Shown here: piece after piece, positions 20,625 to 32,696 of the stretch
Layout of the letters: each line of letters begins with the position of its first letter
How positions within the stretch are numbered: the stretch's first letter is position 1
Assembly (NCBI RefSeq): GCF_027943255.1
Contig: NC_072892.1
Coordinates: forward strand, 22,901,792-22,965,791
Direction: 5' to 3'
DNA length: 64,000 nt
Origin: Anastrepha obliqua
Taxonomy: Eukaryota > Arthropoda > Insecta > Diptera > Tephritidae
Notes under the pieces: model-generated
Databases searched by the model: none
Seen by the model: only the letters and a program-made list of their open reading frames with translations
Told to the model about the DNA's origin: nothing
Translations under genes and position numbers: made by a program

Positions 20625-21600
20625 TCAAAATAGCCCGCCTTAGCATGAAGTATCTTAACTGACGGCCCCGGAAGAAGCAGCGGGACTAAGCGGTGGATGG
20701 GTGATTTTAGGGCATGCTTATTGTACGGGCTGCAAGTATCTTTAGCGGATTTAACCTCCTGGACCGCATACCAAACAACAGACCTGCCTGCCAGTGTGCA
20801 TTTGCGCATAAATACATACACATCGTAACAAATATAGAAATTTCACACATCTTCAGATGCGTTTGTAATATTTTTTACTTCTCTTAAACTTTTTTCCACC
20901 AATGTTGGACGCGTCAGGCGGCTTGAGGCGCAACGAAATTGCAAAAATGCGCATTTTATAACTAGCAAACCACATTCCATGCTATCCAAGCACTGCCAAC
21001 GTTACATTCACTGCCGCGCCTCCCGCTTTTTCATACTTTTGCACTTACAAAAAAAAATAAAAATAAAAAATAAAAAAAAAATAAAAACTTAGTAAATAAA
21101 GAAAAAGCCAAATAAAAGTAAAAATAAAAATGCCGGCTTGTCGCAGCTTACTAGCAGGGTTTGCTGTTGTTATGTATCGTAGTAGTAGTTGTTATTGTTG
21201 TTGTTTTTGCAGCCTTTCTTCAACCAGCTGGTCATGTCGAGCTTATAGTCGCCTTGCGGCGCTTACTTCGTCGCGCAAAAATGCGCCAAGAAATATGCAC
21301 ACACACATACACACACACAAACGAGTGCATAAATACTCGGTGTGCCATTAAGACTGTCTACTTTGTGCGTTGTTGTAGGAACTTCGTCAGGTTGAGTCAT
21401 GGATATTCACGACGCAAAGCCAGTTTCATGCAATTTTTGCCATTGGTTTTCTTTCTTTGGGGTTTTTCGAATAACCCAAGAAACAACTTCTGTTCCGATA
21501 AACGAGTTTCCATGGACTCGTTCCCTTTTTGGGCCTCTAAGATGGCGCTATGCTAAATTTCGTCATGAATTTCGATAAAAAATACGTCATAAAGAGGAAA
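20625..21600. other. Intergenic DNA, low complexity
   Basis: A-rich tracts at 21040-21130, (TTG/GTA)n tracts at 21160-21215 and a CA-rich run near 21298-21325. The 131-codon opening at 21161-21556 begins in Val-rich repeat translation and is not supported as a gene. Confidence 0.4.
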
Positions 21601-21759
21601 GAGATATGGTGTCCTAAAGGACCCGAGCCGTTCCTTGCTATCGCTCCTTGCGCACCATCAAGGAGATGCTTAGGAGTGAAGAGCTAAGCCTAAGGGAGTT
21701 TTGCTGGCAACAAACTATTGGGCTACGCCAGGTGAAATCCTTATTGGTTTCAAAAAATA

Positions 21760-22080
21760 ATAACCCTCCCCTAGGACAAACTGAGAATGGTCGCACACAT
21801 TTTCACAGGCCGCTGCAGACTGCATAGTCATCTGCACATGATCGGTACATGAACCGCTGATTATTGTCATTTCTGCGACCAGTCCCAGGAAACTCCAATA
21901 CACCTTCGAATGTAGTGCTAAAGCGGCAAAAAGGTTGATACTTCTCGGCCAGTTGCAGCCAGAAGAAAGACATAAACGCCCAACCCATCCCAGCTCCATC
22001 CTGAGTTTAATAAGAAGAGTGGGTATGGATGAGGTAATGTGATGAGCAGAGGGCACAAACGGTCATGAGGTCGAGGTAAA
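21760..22080 (+). pseudogene. Second, inverted copy of the 20.2-kb non-LTR C-terminus
   Basis: Plus-strand frames give a knuckle-like segment (ADYCHFCDQSQETPIHLRM), then a stretch whose bases parallel the minus-strand copy at 20.2-20.4 kb: tcggccagttgcagcc, an AGAAGAAAG-type run, and cccagctccatcctgagtt. It is stop-ridden. Two copies of one family therefore lie inverted about 1.6 kb apart. Confidence 0.55.
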
Positions 22081-22245
22081 AGCCTCGTAATAATTTTGTC
22101 CACCTATGTGAAGGCCTTTCAAAAGTGACGTCCAGATGTTAGTGGTGAATAGTTTCTAGACCGTAGCTTTTTTACGACATCTTTGAATGACGCCAATTTT
22201 CACAAATTGTCAAGAGCCGTATTTTGAATAAAAATAGTTAACTGT

Positions 22246-22904
22246 AATAGTTTAAGGGGTTAGAGATAGTCCGAATATTCAAAAAATTTAAGTTTTTTCA
22301 CATTTTCTTAAAGTAAAATACCTTTAAAATATTGTGTTCAAATTTGAATTGAGTCCGACAAATACTTTTCGAGTTATTCAACAACTAACAAAGGGCACTC
22401 GGGCGCTCCGGAGCTGATAGCAAAACTTTTAATGCGTTTTCCTCAAAACTACGTTTTTTGAAGTGGTGATCACTGTAAATTAAAAACCGCTTGGTAGATT
22501 TCAATAAAATTTATACTGCTTTTGAAAAACATAAAAAACTCGTGCCTAATCGAAGGATTTTTTTTTAAATTTCTATTTTTTGTTAACAATTAATTGTCGG
22601 TTTTTTTCGAAAATCTAAAAAATATTTCCTGAGGCCGACATATTGTTAATTTTGAAAAAAAAAGATTATCTCCAAGGACTTGTGATGATCACCGCAAGGG
22701 ACTTCTGGAGAAACGGGCTCCACACAAACAGCGATAACTTTTACAATTATTAATTTTTTTTAATTTTTACTAAAGTCAAGTCCAAACATGATGTATTAAT
22801 GCTATGTTTTTAATTTTTGTAAAATAAAACAATTGACTAGCAAAAAAAAAAATTGTTGAAAATCATCATTTTTTCCGGCCTTTGACTGCCCCTAACCCCT
22901 TCAA
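22246..22904. repeat. 0.66-kb non-coding repeat with AGGGGTTA inverted ends
   Basis: The ends are ttaaggggttagagat and, inverted, tgcccctaacccctt. The interior matches the copy at 57.2-57.9 kb block by block: ccgacaaatacttttcgag, agggcactcgggcgctcc, tggtgatcactgtaa, tagatttcaataaaat, attaattgtcggttttttt, aaaatatttcctgaggccg, gatcaccgcaagggac and gagaaacgggctccac. No ORF. I infer a non-autonomous DNA element. The 57-kb copy is flanked by TTAA on both sides, suggestive of a piggyBac-type target. Confidence 0.7.
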
Positions 22905-24340
22905 ATTGCGCCTGGGCGCGTCTGTTGAAAGATCCTTCATAAATAACCTCCATCTCCACACTCTTTATTTTTAACAAAAAAAAAATTCCGAATTTCTCAA
23001 ATAAACACTACCATTTTTTCCAAATCAGCCGCAATGGAGCACCCTCTATGTACAAAGCGCAACTCTCAACAGCCATCACCAGCGGCAGAATAATGTATTT
23101 GCACCAAAAATGTTTTTTTATTTCTTTTATGCTGGCAATTCTTTGCTTTTTCTTTGCATGTCTGCGGCATTTTTGCTATTTCTTTACTTTCTTAGTTACA
23201 CAGTTTTTGATTTGCTTCGCGCCCTTTCTTTGGCGTCACAGTCACTTTGCTTAAGATAAAACAACAGCAACAACAAAAATAATAAGGCTGTTAGCAGCTC
23301 AAAAATAAAAACAACAAACAAACAAAAAATCGCCGTCAAGCACATGGCAACACTATTTGCAAACAACGGCACGTTTGTAATCCACGTTTACACTTAAGTT
23401 GACCCACAGGCCGCAGGAGTGAGGGGGGGCCCAGTAAAAGCAAATAAGTGGCAGAAGAGCAACTTCAACTCGAATCGCCTGCATTTTCCAACCAGCAGCA
23501 GCGGCAATTCACCATTTTCATGTTGCCACAACGCGACACACCACACAGGCAACAGTCACAAAAACATGAGCAACTGCCATCATTTCGCGCGCGTGTTAGC
23601 TATGAATACTCGTACTAGTGCATAGGACGGGTTGCGGGACGACGTGCGGCATAAGGGAGGATGGGGGTGTCAAAAATGAATAATGACTAGTGAGGAGACG
23701 CATGCAAGCGCTGGTAATGTTGCAACATTGAAACTTTGTTGTGCAGCTGTAACATGTTTTTCCAGCCTCTTCAGCAAGCGCCACAAATACACGCTAAAGT
23801 CTATTGAAAGCGCCAGCATCAGATTGCCTACCCTATGCCTGTCGTCGCCGGCGCCGCCGCCACCGCCGCCTCAATCATCGAGTTTTCCCTCCCAAAAGCG
23901 CTGCCGTTACCAAACTTTTTTTATTGCCACTTAACGCGTTTATTGCAAGTCATCATAATCGGACGCAACTGCTGCCCCCATCCCTGCACTGCCTTGCTCC
24001 AGCCTCTCTCATCTACTGGCAACTGCTGCACTTTTGGCGTTCAGTTGTCGTCGTACGGGATTTTTTAGTAAAAAGTGAAATTTTCCTTTTAATGGCATTA
24101 AGACGCGTGGAAAATTATGCATTTTTCTTTTGCTTGATAGTCAGCATGTAAAAAATGTGGTATGAACGAGGTGCCCGATTCAATTCAATTGCATGGAAGG
24201 GAAAATGTTTAATGCCTATCGCTTTTTTTAAAAGTAGACAGTTTTTCATTTTCAGTTTTACAACATATTTCAGGAGGAATGCCATTAAAGATTGTTTTCG
24301 TAAATCTTGCAAGTATTTTCAATTACTAAATTGAAATCGA
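22905..24340. other. Intergenic DNA with a GC-richer block
   Basis: The block 23400-24060 is richer in GC and contains a GCCGCCACCGCCGCC-type run near 23850-23870. Several short openings cross it (for example 23804-24151, which starts in Arg-rich repeat translation). No family resemblance. It could be promoter or leader DNA of an unseen gene; I cannot show that. Confidence 0.35.
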
Positions 24341-24565
24341 CCGCCGTAGCCGAATGGGTTGGTGGTGACTACCATTCGGAATCAAGAGAGAACGTAGGTT
24401 CGAATCTCGGTGAAACACCAAAATTAAGAAAAAGTCTTTTCTAATAGCGGTCGCCCCTCGGCAGACAATGGCAAACCTCCGAGTGTATTTTTGCCATGAA
24501 AAAACTCCTCGCAAAAAATATCTGCCGTTCGGAGTCGATAAGCGGTTAGCGCGCCAATAAGGAAG
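24341..24565 (+). repeat. tRNA-derived SINE, well preserved
   Basis: Box A (tagccgaatgg, 24347-24357) and box B (gttcgaatc, 24398-24406) are intact. The body follows with ctcggtgaaacacc, taatagcggtcgcccc, caaacctccgagtg, tgccatgaaaaaac and ctgccgttcggagtcg. This copy ties together the partial copies at 1, 1358, 16041, 17192 and 29490. Confidence 0.9.
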
Positions 24566-24719
24566 AAGGAGACCGGCTATGATTTCATACAGTCAGCTGC
24601 GATTAATTTCAATTATTTTGGTTGAAATGGAAACTAAGTTTTTTTGGGCTCCCAGCTTTGTTAGCCTTTCAGAGTCAGCACTATGAGGAATAGATAATAA
24701 ATATCGTAAGTACAAGTTC

Positions 24720-24993
24720 AAGGTGGCGCAAAATTAATCACCCTATCCGAAAATTTATCAATGTTCCCTCGACACTTGATTATGCGTAACCGATACGATC
24801 CCGGCTTATATTCGAGCAAGGATTGTTACTTCAGCAGCATTCCCCTTATATATATACTACACCAACAACATTTATAATTTTTTGCAAATTAAGATCAAAA
24901 TAAAGATTTCCATCACTCAAATCACTTTTTTTATTTAGTAGAAAAGTTATTCAAAAACAAAATGATGACCAATTTTGCGCCACCTTGTACTAG
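24720..24993 (+). repeat. Short TIR element (GCGCC family) with an internal extra segment
   Basis: Both ends are present (caaggtggcgcaaaatt and attttgcgccaccttg). The middle, about 24765-24870, replaces the usual gtcgtacgtc region with unrelated sequence, making it about 274 bp instead of about 200. The 3' half (aagatttccatcactc, aagttattcaaaaac) is normal. Confidence 0.75.
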
Positions 24994-24999
24994 TAAATA

Positions 25000-25750
25000 T
25001 TAGTTCTGCAGTATGTAGTTATTACAAGGTTTAGCCCCTCTCTCTCTCTCTCTCTTCCCCCTTTAGCATCACAGTCTGTGGTGGACCAGGTAGGTCGGAC
25101 GATGTATTAAGAGTTGCAGCATATTGCCCAGCCCGAAAACCGATGCATGAAACTCAAACTCTTTCTTTTCCTACGAGTAGTTTTTGCTCTTGTAGCAGTC
25201 CATAAAGCCCTGAGAGTACGGTGTAGTCACCGATCATCACCGTATATCTCATTTAACGGTAGGCCCAGGGGAAATACGCTGTTTCGCCGAGTTGGATGCA
25301 GAAGGAGAAAAAAACTACACGATCCAGTAGTTGCAGTTATATTCTGTCTTGGATCTCGTTCTCGTATTCTATCCTGTAATTGAATAAATGCCTCTCGACC
25401 CTCCAGAGTTTGTGGCTCAGCCTCCACAGGTCTAGTTTCCTTTGGTCGGTAAAAATCCGAGTCATTCCGATACATAGAACGGGCTACCATTGGAATGTCC
25501 TTTTCTAGTTCCCTGAACCTGAACAATTCTAGAATTGTACCTCTACAATAAAGGAAAGACAAACAAGTAGTTTCGTAGTATACTAAACTTTTCCCGAGTA
25601 GGACTGCTAAATGTCAAAAACACTTAAATTAACTAAAAAATTTGGATAACAAAATTCAATTAGTTAAAAGGCTTACTTTTTATAACTAAAAAACCTGCTC
25701 TAAAAGATTTCGATGCCTGCAATGCATAGCCGTATTAATCATCCGTTTCT
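25000..25750. other. Intergenic DNA with a (CT)n microsatellite
   Basis: A (CT)n run lies at 25038-25054. The overlapping plus (25114-25383) and minus (25227-25562) openings show no family features. Nothing else is supported. Confidence 0.4.
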
Positions 25751-25754
25751 TTAA

Positions 25755-25994
25755 TAACTTTTTATTAAATAAAAAAATCATTTTGAGTGATGGAAATCTT
25801 TATCTTGAAGTTCAAATACTTGTCTCACGAGTATAGCTCACAAGTCTATATAGGGTGATTCATTTTGCGCCACTTTTTATTAAACAAAAAAATTATTTTG
25901 AGTGATGGAAATCTTTATTTTGAAGGTAAAATACTTGTCTCACGTATATAGCTCAAAGGTCTATCTAGGGTGATTAATTTTGCGCCACCTTGTA
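25755..25994 (-). repeat. Short TIR element (GCGCC family), minus strand, partial dimer
   Basis: Two head-to-tail units of about 115 bp each contain ttttgagtgatggaaatc (complement of the family's atttccatcactcaaa) and end in attcattttgcgccac and attaattttgcgccacc. These are the complement of the family's 5' half, so here the 5' half is duplicated, unlike the tail arrays elsewhere. Confidence 0.7.
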
Positions 25995-25999
25995 AACAT

Positions 26000-27450
26000 A
26001 CATATTTATATAATTATATATATAAGTATTATTACGTTACCGAATCGCTTTAAATATTCTCATTTCTTTGATAATTAAATTACGAATTCGCACAAACCTG
26101 AAAAGAGTAAAAAATGCAAATTAGTAAGGCAACCAAATTTCGAGAGTATGGGAATTCATTACTTAAAACTTAAAGTTTTAACATAATAACAAACTTGAAG
26201 TAATTGTAAAATTTAAAAAACTATTGTGGTAACTTATTTTTATTTAAATGAAAAAATGTGCACCAGTAAATGATTTTCTTTAAAGAGGACCTTTTCAGGC
26301 TATTCGTTGGAAATAAATAACAAAAATAAAGTTAATGAAAATTAATTTAAAAAAAAAGAAAAGGAAACCTGCCTTCTAAGAATACTCACTAAAACGCATA
26401 CACGAGTAAATAGTAGATATGTATTTATATATATACGAGTGCACCACTAAACCAAGTAAACCAGAAAAATCGCAAATTACAAAAGGAAACTGAAATTCTT
26501 TGTTGCTGAAAAATAAAAATCGTTTGTCGAAATGAGGCCACATTTGACAAATTATCGACCGCACAGCAGCAAACTGCGATTAATTGTGGTTATCAATAAA
26601 AATTAATTGCGCTGTGTTGTTGCTGCCACACAGCAGCCACAGAACATTCAACGTGCCACAAGCTGCTACATTTGAGTTTGATTTATGCGTTATTTGTTAA
26701 TTCTTGCTTGTATTTTTTGCAAGAAAAAACGGATGAAAAATGCAGTTAACTCTTGAGGCAGAATTACAGGCGCGTGGCCCAAGTAGTAGGCGCCCTTCTA
26801 AAGGCGCAACACGGCAGTCATTGCTATGGTTACTTGGCATATTTACCCGCCACAAGCGACCGTAAATGCACTTAATAATTTGGGTAGCTCAGCCAGGGTA
26901 GAACTAAATAATTGCATGACATTTTGAAGAGATTTGTTTTTCTGTTTTTTATTTATAAATTATGTCTCAAATGGAAAAAAAATGTTTTAATGTTTTACAT
27001 TTAACCCAATTCTTGGTTTCCTGAACTTAAATTTTAGTAAGCAAGGGTTTTGAAAGAAAAATATTGCAAGATTAATTTCCACACAGCAATTCAGATTTCT
27101 AGATTTTGAAAATCCCCTAACACCGCCAAAAACATATGGACATATATAACGCAAAAAAAATAAAATTAAATTAAATTAAAAATTAAAAATAAAAATAATA
27201 ATATTAAAAAAAAAATATTTAAATATTCGATGGACTTCAACAATTTCACAAATTTTGATTTTTCATTTATTTTTTCGTTGTTCAATATTTTTGTATAAAA
27301 GTATAGCTCTTTGTCTAACAAAACCCATATAAATCTAATTTTAAAACTTAATCAAAAATTAGAAAATCTCACAAACGTTTCAACTTACAATACTTTTTCA
27401 ACGTTTTTCTAGAAAAATATTTGGTATGCAGTTTCATAACTTATTAAATT
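26000..27450. other. AT-rich DNA, no gene seen
   Basis: Strongly AT-rich with A-runs around 27150-27220. A motif at 27407-27440 (ttctagaaaaatat, ggtatgcagttt) recurs near 29996 and, weakly, 62830. No ORF of interest. Confidence 0.45.
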
Positions 27451-27455
27451 TATAC

Positions 27456-28712
27456 AAGGTGGCGCAAAATTAATCACCCTATGGAAAGATGTATAATTTT
27501 TGCATATATCGTCCTACGGCAATCATATTTGACACTTGTGAGCTAGACAGCTGCAGCATACAAACAGACAAGCAATGGAGCGCTTAAAGGTTGTAATAAG
27601 ATTTCCATCTTTCAAAATTATTCTTTTTAATTAGTAAACTTTTTGTTCAACATAAAAATTGTATGATTAATTTTGCGCCACTCTGTATTATACATTATCC
27701 ATTTATTTCGTAAAAAGTTATTCGAGAACAAAATTCGATGATTAATTTTGCGCTACCCTGTATTATATGTACATTATTTATAACATTACTATAACAAAAT
27801 TGAATGACTAATTTTGCTCCACCCTGTATTATACATTATCCATTTATTTCGTAAAAAGTTATACAAAAACAAAATTTCATGAATAATTTTGTGCCACTCT
27901 GTATTATACATTATTTATTTATTTTGTAAAAAAATTATTCAACAACAAAATTTAATGACTAATTTTGCGCCACCCTGTATTATACATTATCCATTTATTT
28001 CGTAAAAAGTTATACAAAAACAAAATTGGATGAATAATTTTGTGCCACCCTGAATTATACATTATTTATTTATTTTGTTAAAATGTTCTTCAAAACCATA
28101 ATTTAATGATTAATTTTGCACCACCCTGTATTATACATTATATATTTATTTTGTAAAAAAGTTATTCAAAAATATAATTTAATGATTAATTTTGCGCCAC
28201 CCTGTATTATACATTATCCATTTATTTCGTAAAAAGTTATTCAAAAACAAAATTGGATGAATAATTTTGCGACACTCTGTATTATACATTATTTATTTAT
28301 TTTGTAAAAAATTTATTCAACAACAAAATTTAATGACTAATTTTGCGCCACCCTGTATTATACATTATCCATTTATTTTGTAAAAAGTTATACAAAAACA
28401 AAATTGGATGAATAATTTTGTGCCACCCTGAATTATACATTATTTATTTATTTTGTTAAAATGTTATTCAAAAACATAATTTAATGATTAATTTTGCGCC
28501 ACCCTGTATTATACATTATATATTTATTTTGTAAAACCGTTATTCAAAAACATAATTGAATGATTAATTTTGCGCCACCCTCTATTATACATTATTTATT
28601 GATTTATTTATTTGAGCATACTGCAGTTTCCTTCCAATTTAATAAAAAATATTTTTTTTAGTAAAAAACTATTCACAAAACAACATCGGATGATTAATTT
28701 TGCGCCAGTCGT
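27456..28712 (+). repeat. Satellite-like array derived from the GCGCC-family TIR element
   Basis: A 5' element end (caaggtggcgcaaaatt at 27456) and interior of normal layout are followed by 12 or more head-to-tail tail units. The unit terminus (g[ac]ttaattttgcgccac and variants) recurs at 27665, 27740, 27806, 27881, 27957, 28032, 28108, 28184, 28259, 28335, 28410, 28486, 28562 and 28692. The spacing is therefore 75-76 bp, apart from one 66-bp and a final 130-bp unit. Each 75-bp unit reads: terminus, ctgtattatacatta, TTTATTT-rich run, gtaaaaagttatt, caaaaacaaaatt. The last unit includes the longer segment seen in the 10.5-kb and 58-kb arrays. Five monomer types repeat in order as a 378-bp block (see findings). 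No coding. Confidence 0.9.
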
Positions 28713-29488
28713 CCAGTCGCGCTTTAATGCTTCCCAACAATTCAGATAAGCTAGTGCAGTCAAAAATGTATGGGCTGCACCCCTACCAAATACATATAAA
28801 GCTTGCATGTTGTAGTGTTGTAATTTTTCCCCTTCGCATCCCTATAACGTAATACAATAGTACTCTGAGAAGTGCAGATAAACTCAAAAGTGTCCACTTG
28901 CACTGTATATATGTAAATGTATACTTGGATATTAAGTGAAATACATATAAAAAACGTAGTAAATAATGCGACAAATATTCACTTAACTTAGCTTTTTAAT
29001 TTTTTGCCTTTTCAACATTTTTATGATATTGCAGTGTCAAAGTTTTATTGAAGGCTAAAAAGATTAAGCCCATGCGTGAACAAATAATAATAACAATAAT
29101 GCAGTACAACAACACCATCAACTGTTTACTATAGCAAAATCATAAAACTAACACTGGGCTTTCACTTACTCCCATACATACATATGTACATACATAGCAA
29201 TAATCTACAGGAATTTGAAGTGCAGGTGTGTGTGGATGTGTGCGTGTAATGGACTGATTATTCTTTACTAACTATTATTTGCACTATGCAGACATAAAAT
29301 ATTTATACAGAAAAGTGTTATGAGACTCGTGCGAGGTGTTGCCACTTAATCATGATTTAAGGGTTGTTTAAATGTATTCCTTTTTTACTCAAATTTCGAC
29401 GTACATGAGTTTTAGGACTTTTTTAAAGGTGTAGGCAGATGCTACTTTGGTGAGGGTCGTTAAGTTTTCTCACAAATAGATGGACCTA
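28713..29488. other. Intergenic DNA, no gene seen
   Basis: AT-rich with TACATATG-style repeats near 29175-29195. Nothing recognised. Confidence 0.45.
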
Positions 29489-29489
29489 C

Positions 29490-29705
29490 AGTTGTATGCC
29501 GTCTACGAACGGCACATGCATTTCTATGAGGAGCTTTTTCATGGCAGAAATACAGTCTGACGTTTGCGATTGATTACCGAGAGGCGACTGCCATTAGAAA
29601 ACAAAATGCTTATCATTTGGTTTTTCATGCCTGGAGATTCGAGCTCGCGCCCTACCGAATGGCTATCACGCAGCAGGCCTACGGCGGCCATCTTTCCTAC
29701 TATTT
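29490..29705 (-). repeat. tRNA-derived SINE, minus strand, diverged
   Basis: Read on the minus strand: a head with a damaged box A, box B-like gctcgaatctcc (complement of about 29636-29647), then the body ending in gccatgaaaaagctcctc and gccgttcgtag. The plus-strand 69-codon opening at 29564-29773 is antisense to it. Confidence 0.65.
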
Positions 29706-29709
29706 TCTC

Positions 29710-32230
29710 TCTTTCCGCCTTACTGTCTTTCCTCTACTTACTTAATAACGGAGAAAAAATTACACTTTCCTAGGCCAAAAAATAGATCTAGCCCTATAAA
29801 TGGGGAGGTCGCTTCTTTCCCGGCTAATTTACCCGCTTTTTCATTCCAATTTTGATTGCTGAGCGTTCATTAATTTTTTTATGCATGTAAAGCTCATATT
29901 ATAACAAAACAAAACAAATCTACATTTCAAATGTTGTACAAAAATTAAAAAAAAAAAAAAACAATCAACAAAATGTCAAACATTATAGACAGAATTTCTA
30001 GAAAAACCTTTCGTATGCAGTTTTATCTATAATTAAATTTTTTTATATGAAAGAAGGTGCACAACACCATCAGAAAAAAAAAATGAAAAATCAACCGGAT
30101 TTTTATCAACTTCAAACTTTTTTTCTTCGATGATCATAACTCACGAAAATGGCATTGCAAAAATCCTATGTGAATATGAATGAATGTTAGTTATGACCGA
30201 TAGCTGCCTACATTGTGATCAGTAAAGAGCTTCCGTCGTAAATTTTTATGTAATTTAAGTGCTTTGTTTGGTAGCCACCAACAATTTAAAAGCAAATGAG
30301 AGACATGCCGACGTACGTTCCAAAAACAACGAAGAATTAATGTTTGTGTTCTCCAGTTTGATTTGAGGAATGCCCATTTAAACAGTTTAAGTAAATACAT
30401 AATGCTAAATGCTTCGGAGTAAAAAACACAAGAAGGAGAAAGGTCGCGATAGTGCTAAAAATTATCGATAGATCGACAAAAGTTAAAACCCATCGAAAGT
30501 GGAGATAGTAGAATCCATATTTCCAGAACTATTTTTTTCTTAATGTTGTTTTTAATTTTTCTTCATTTTTTTATTGTATGTAGTAATTTCAACTCTGTTA
30601 AAAATTTAACTAAGTTTATATAGAAGTTGCTTACATAGACATTAAGTATGTATGTATGTATAAGTATGTATATGAATTTGTATATTAATCTAAATTTGCT
30701 CTACTTTCCATATTTGAAGTTTAGAAAAACAAAACTTGGATCAGCTATCAGACTGTGTGCACTCGTTTAAGTACTCGAGTGTTGGATACACATTTGAATA
30801 GAAGAGCCTATAAATATGTTCTTAGCTATGTACGAGTTCGTACATATATACTATTTACGTAGCTACATACATACATATATATATATATATGTATATACAC
30901 ATAATCGTACATACGAGTATGTTGGCGTCAACATCTTCAACCATATACCAACATTTTAGCGAGCTTTAAACTGGGTCAATCATCTTTCGGCTGCTGAGTA
31001 CACGAACTCCAACTGCCCACGCGGCACCAACGCGTTCAACACGTCGCTTGCCCAGAGGTTGCGCTCTCGTCCCAAGTGCTGTTGCCCCATTTCTGGTGTA
31101 TCCTTTGCGCTACAGTTGGTATACAGCCGACAACAGGATAGCAACATGTTGGCAATATCGGAAAGTTTCCCCTACATACACACATATACATATGTACTTC
31201 TGTGTGCCATCTAGTAAGTGCATACTTGTATATAAATTTATGTATGTATATGTCTAGTGTATGCACATATTTGCCTAAGTAAATAATGCTGTGCTACTTA
31301 CACATACATACACCGCCCGATGTTTGAAAGTGAAAATCCGACATCACCAACAGCCGCACCCACCCATATTAGTCAGCTGTTCAGTTCCTACAGAATTTAT
31401 AGCGGACAATGCTCACCCACAACTGCACACCAAATATGTATGTAAATACATCGGCACGCAGCGAAATTTAGATCGGCACCTACTGCGAAGCATAACTATA
31501 GTATTAATGCAGTCATTTTGTCGCTGCTATCAACACTTACGATGAAGAGTCCACAAACACTCACAGCGGTAAATGTCGTTTGAATGGCTCTCGTTACAAA
31601 GGGGAAATTCCTAACTGCAAAATTTTGATAGTTGCAATTAGAACCACTCAGGAGTTGTGAGGTGGGGAAATTGTTTAGCGGTACGTTTCATTGCCGTTGC
31701 GAGCTAATTTTCCGCGTGATTTATGGTACATAATTTGCTTTTGGACAAGCAAAAAACAGAAAATGGCAGCGATAAAAAACAGCATAAATCAATATTGTTG
31801 ATTGTGACGAATGTAGATTGTAGTACAATTCGATTTTAATTAATTTGGGGCTGAGAAAAGCAAGAATAAGATACTGTTATTCTTGTGCTCAAAGTCTGTT
31901 CAACAAATGTATGTGTGTATACATTTATGTGCACTTATATTTGAGATATTTGCTTACAAATGTGCTTATACAAGTGTAAATACGTGCCTTTGCAAGTAAT
32001 CTGATATGCCGCACACCAAATGTCAAAGTCCTTTTGCTCTAAAAATTATGAATTACTAAAAACTTCACATCTATCAGCGGTGCCACATCGCCTGCGAAAA
32101 ATCACTTTTATTTAGTCTATCATTACACCAGCTGTCATAGCAATAGGGCATAATTTTCTATAAAGCAATCGTCCAGACTCTAGAGCCCCCAGCGAAAAAA
32201 AAATTAAAAAAAAAATTAATTTTTAAACTT
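29710..32230. other. Intergenic or intronic DNA
   Basis: AT-rich, with (TA)n/TATG tracts near 30840-30905. The stretch 30960-31150 is GC-richer, but I see no ORF or element there. Short openings (30191-30400, 31036-31266, 31291-31545) lack family features. Confidence 0.4.
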
Positions 32231-32239
32231 ACAAAATAC

Positions 32240-32640
32240 TTTAATGTGAAGTAAATTGAATTTCAACAAATTGGTGCGGAAGGGCTAGTTGGATTCTGGA
32301 TGAATCGCCACTCTAACCAAATTGAATTTAATCTCAAGCAGAATTGAGCGCGGAAGTAACTCTTTCCAAGGAACCAAGGTGGTCCCTTCTTAACAGATCA
32401 GTGACAAAGACCTCAAGCCTGATTCGAGCGAAGGCCGGGCAGACGCACAGAAAACGGTCCGCCGTCTCATCCTCTTCTCCACATGCTGGGCAGAGTGCAC
32501 TGTCTGAGATGCCTACTTTTTCCATATGCCTCGCCCATAGAAAGTGGCCATCATAAGGTCCAACCAACTGCCTACAGTCCCTTCTACTTAATGACAGGAG
32601 GATCTGCAACAGTCTGTCAGACATGGCAGGTAACACCAGT
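32240..32640 (-). pseudogene. Non-LTR retrotransposon C-terminus with 3' UTR
   Basis: A 100-codon minus-strand frame (32636-32334) carries a conserved C-terminal layout: LLSLSRRDCRQLVGPYDGHF, then a cysteine-histidine knuckle ALCPACGEEDETADRFLC, then FARIRLEVF. It closes with a normal stop. The 3' UTR lies to its left and includes a 55-bp block that also occurs, in the other orientation relative to the gene, near 61.36 kb. Only the end of the pol gene is left. A younger element inserted about 50 bp upstream of the recognisable frame. Confidence 0.75.
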
Positions 32641-32684
32641 TTTGTCCATCTGCAGTCTCTCTCAGCCTACTAAATTCGCTTGTG

Positions 32685-32696
32685 AGTTTCCAGTTA
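32685..32696. repeat. Target-site duplication, left copy
   Basis: agtttccagtta here equals the 12 bases at 34489-34500. The pair brackets the retrotransposon. Confidence 0.85.

Noticed and set aside
21161..21556. 131-codon ORF
   Set aside because: Starts in Val-rich microsatellite translation; no conserved motif.
23804..24151. 115-codon ORF with an Arg-rich start
   Set aside because: Arg run is a CGC/CGN repeat translation in one of three overlapping open frames; no family.
27456..28712. CRISPR-like array of regular repeats
   Set aside because: Units are contiguous 75-bp monomers without unique spacers, in eukaryotic DNA, and derive from a transposon tail.
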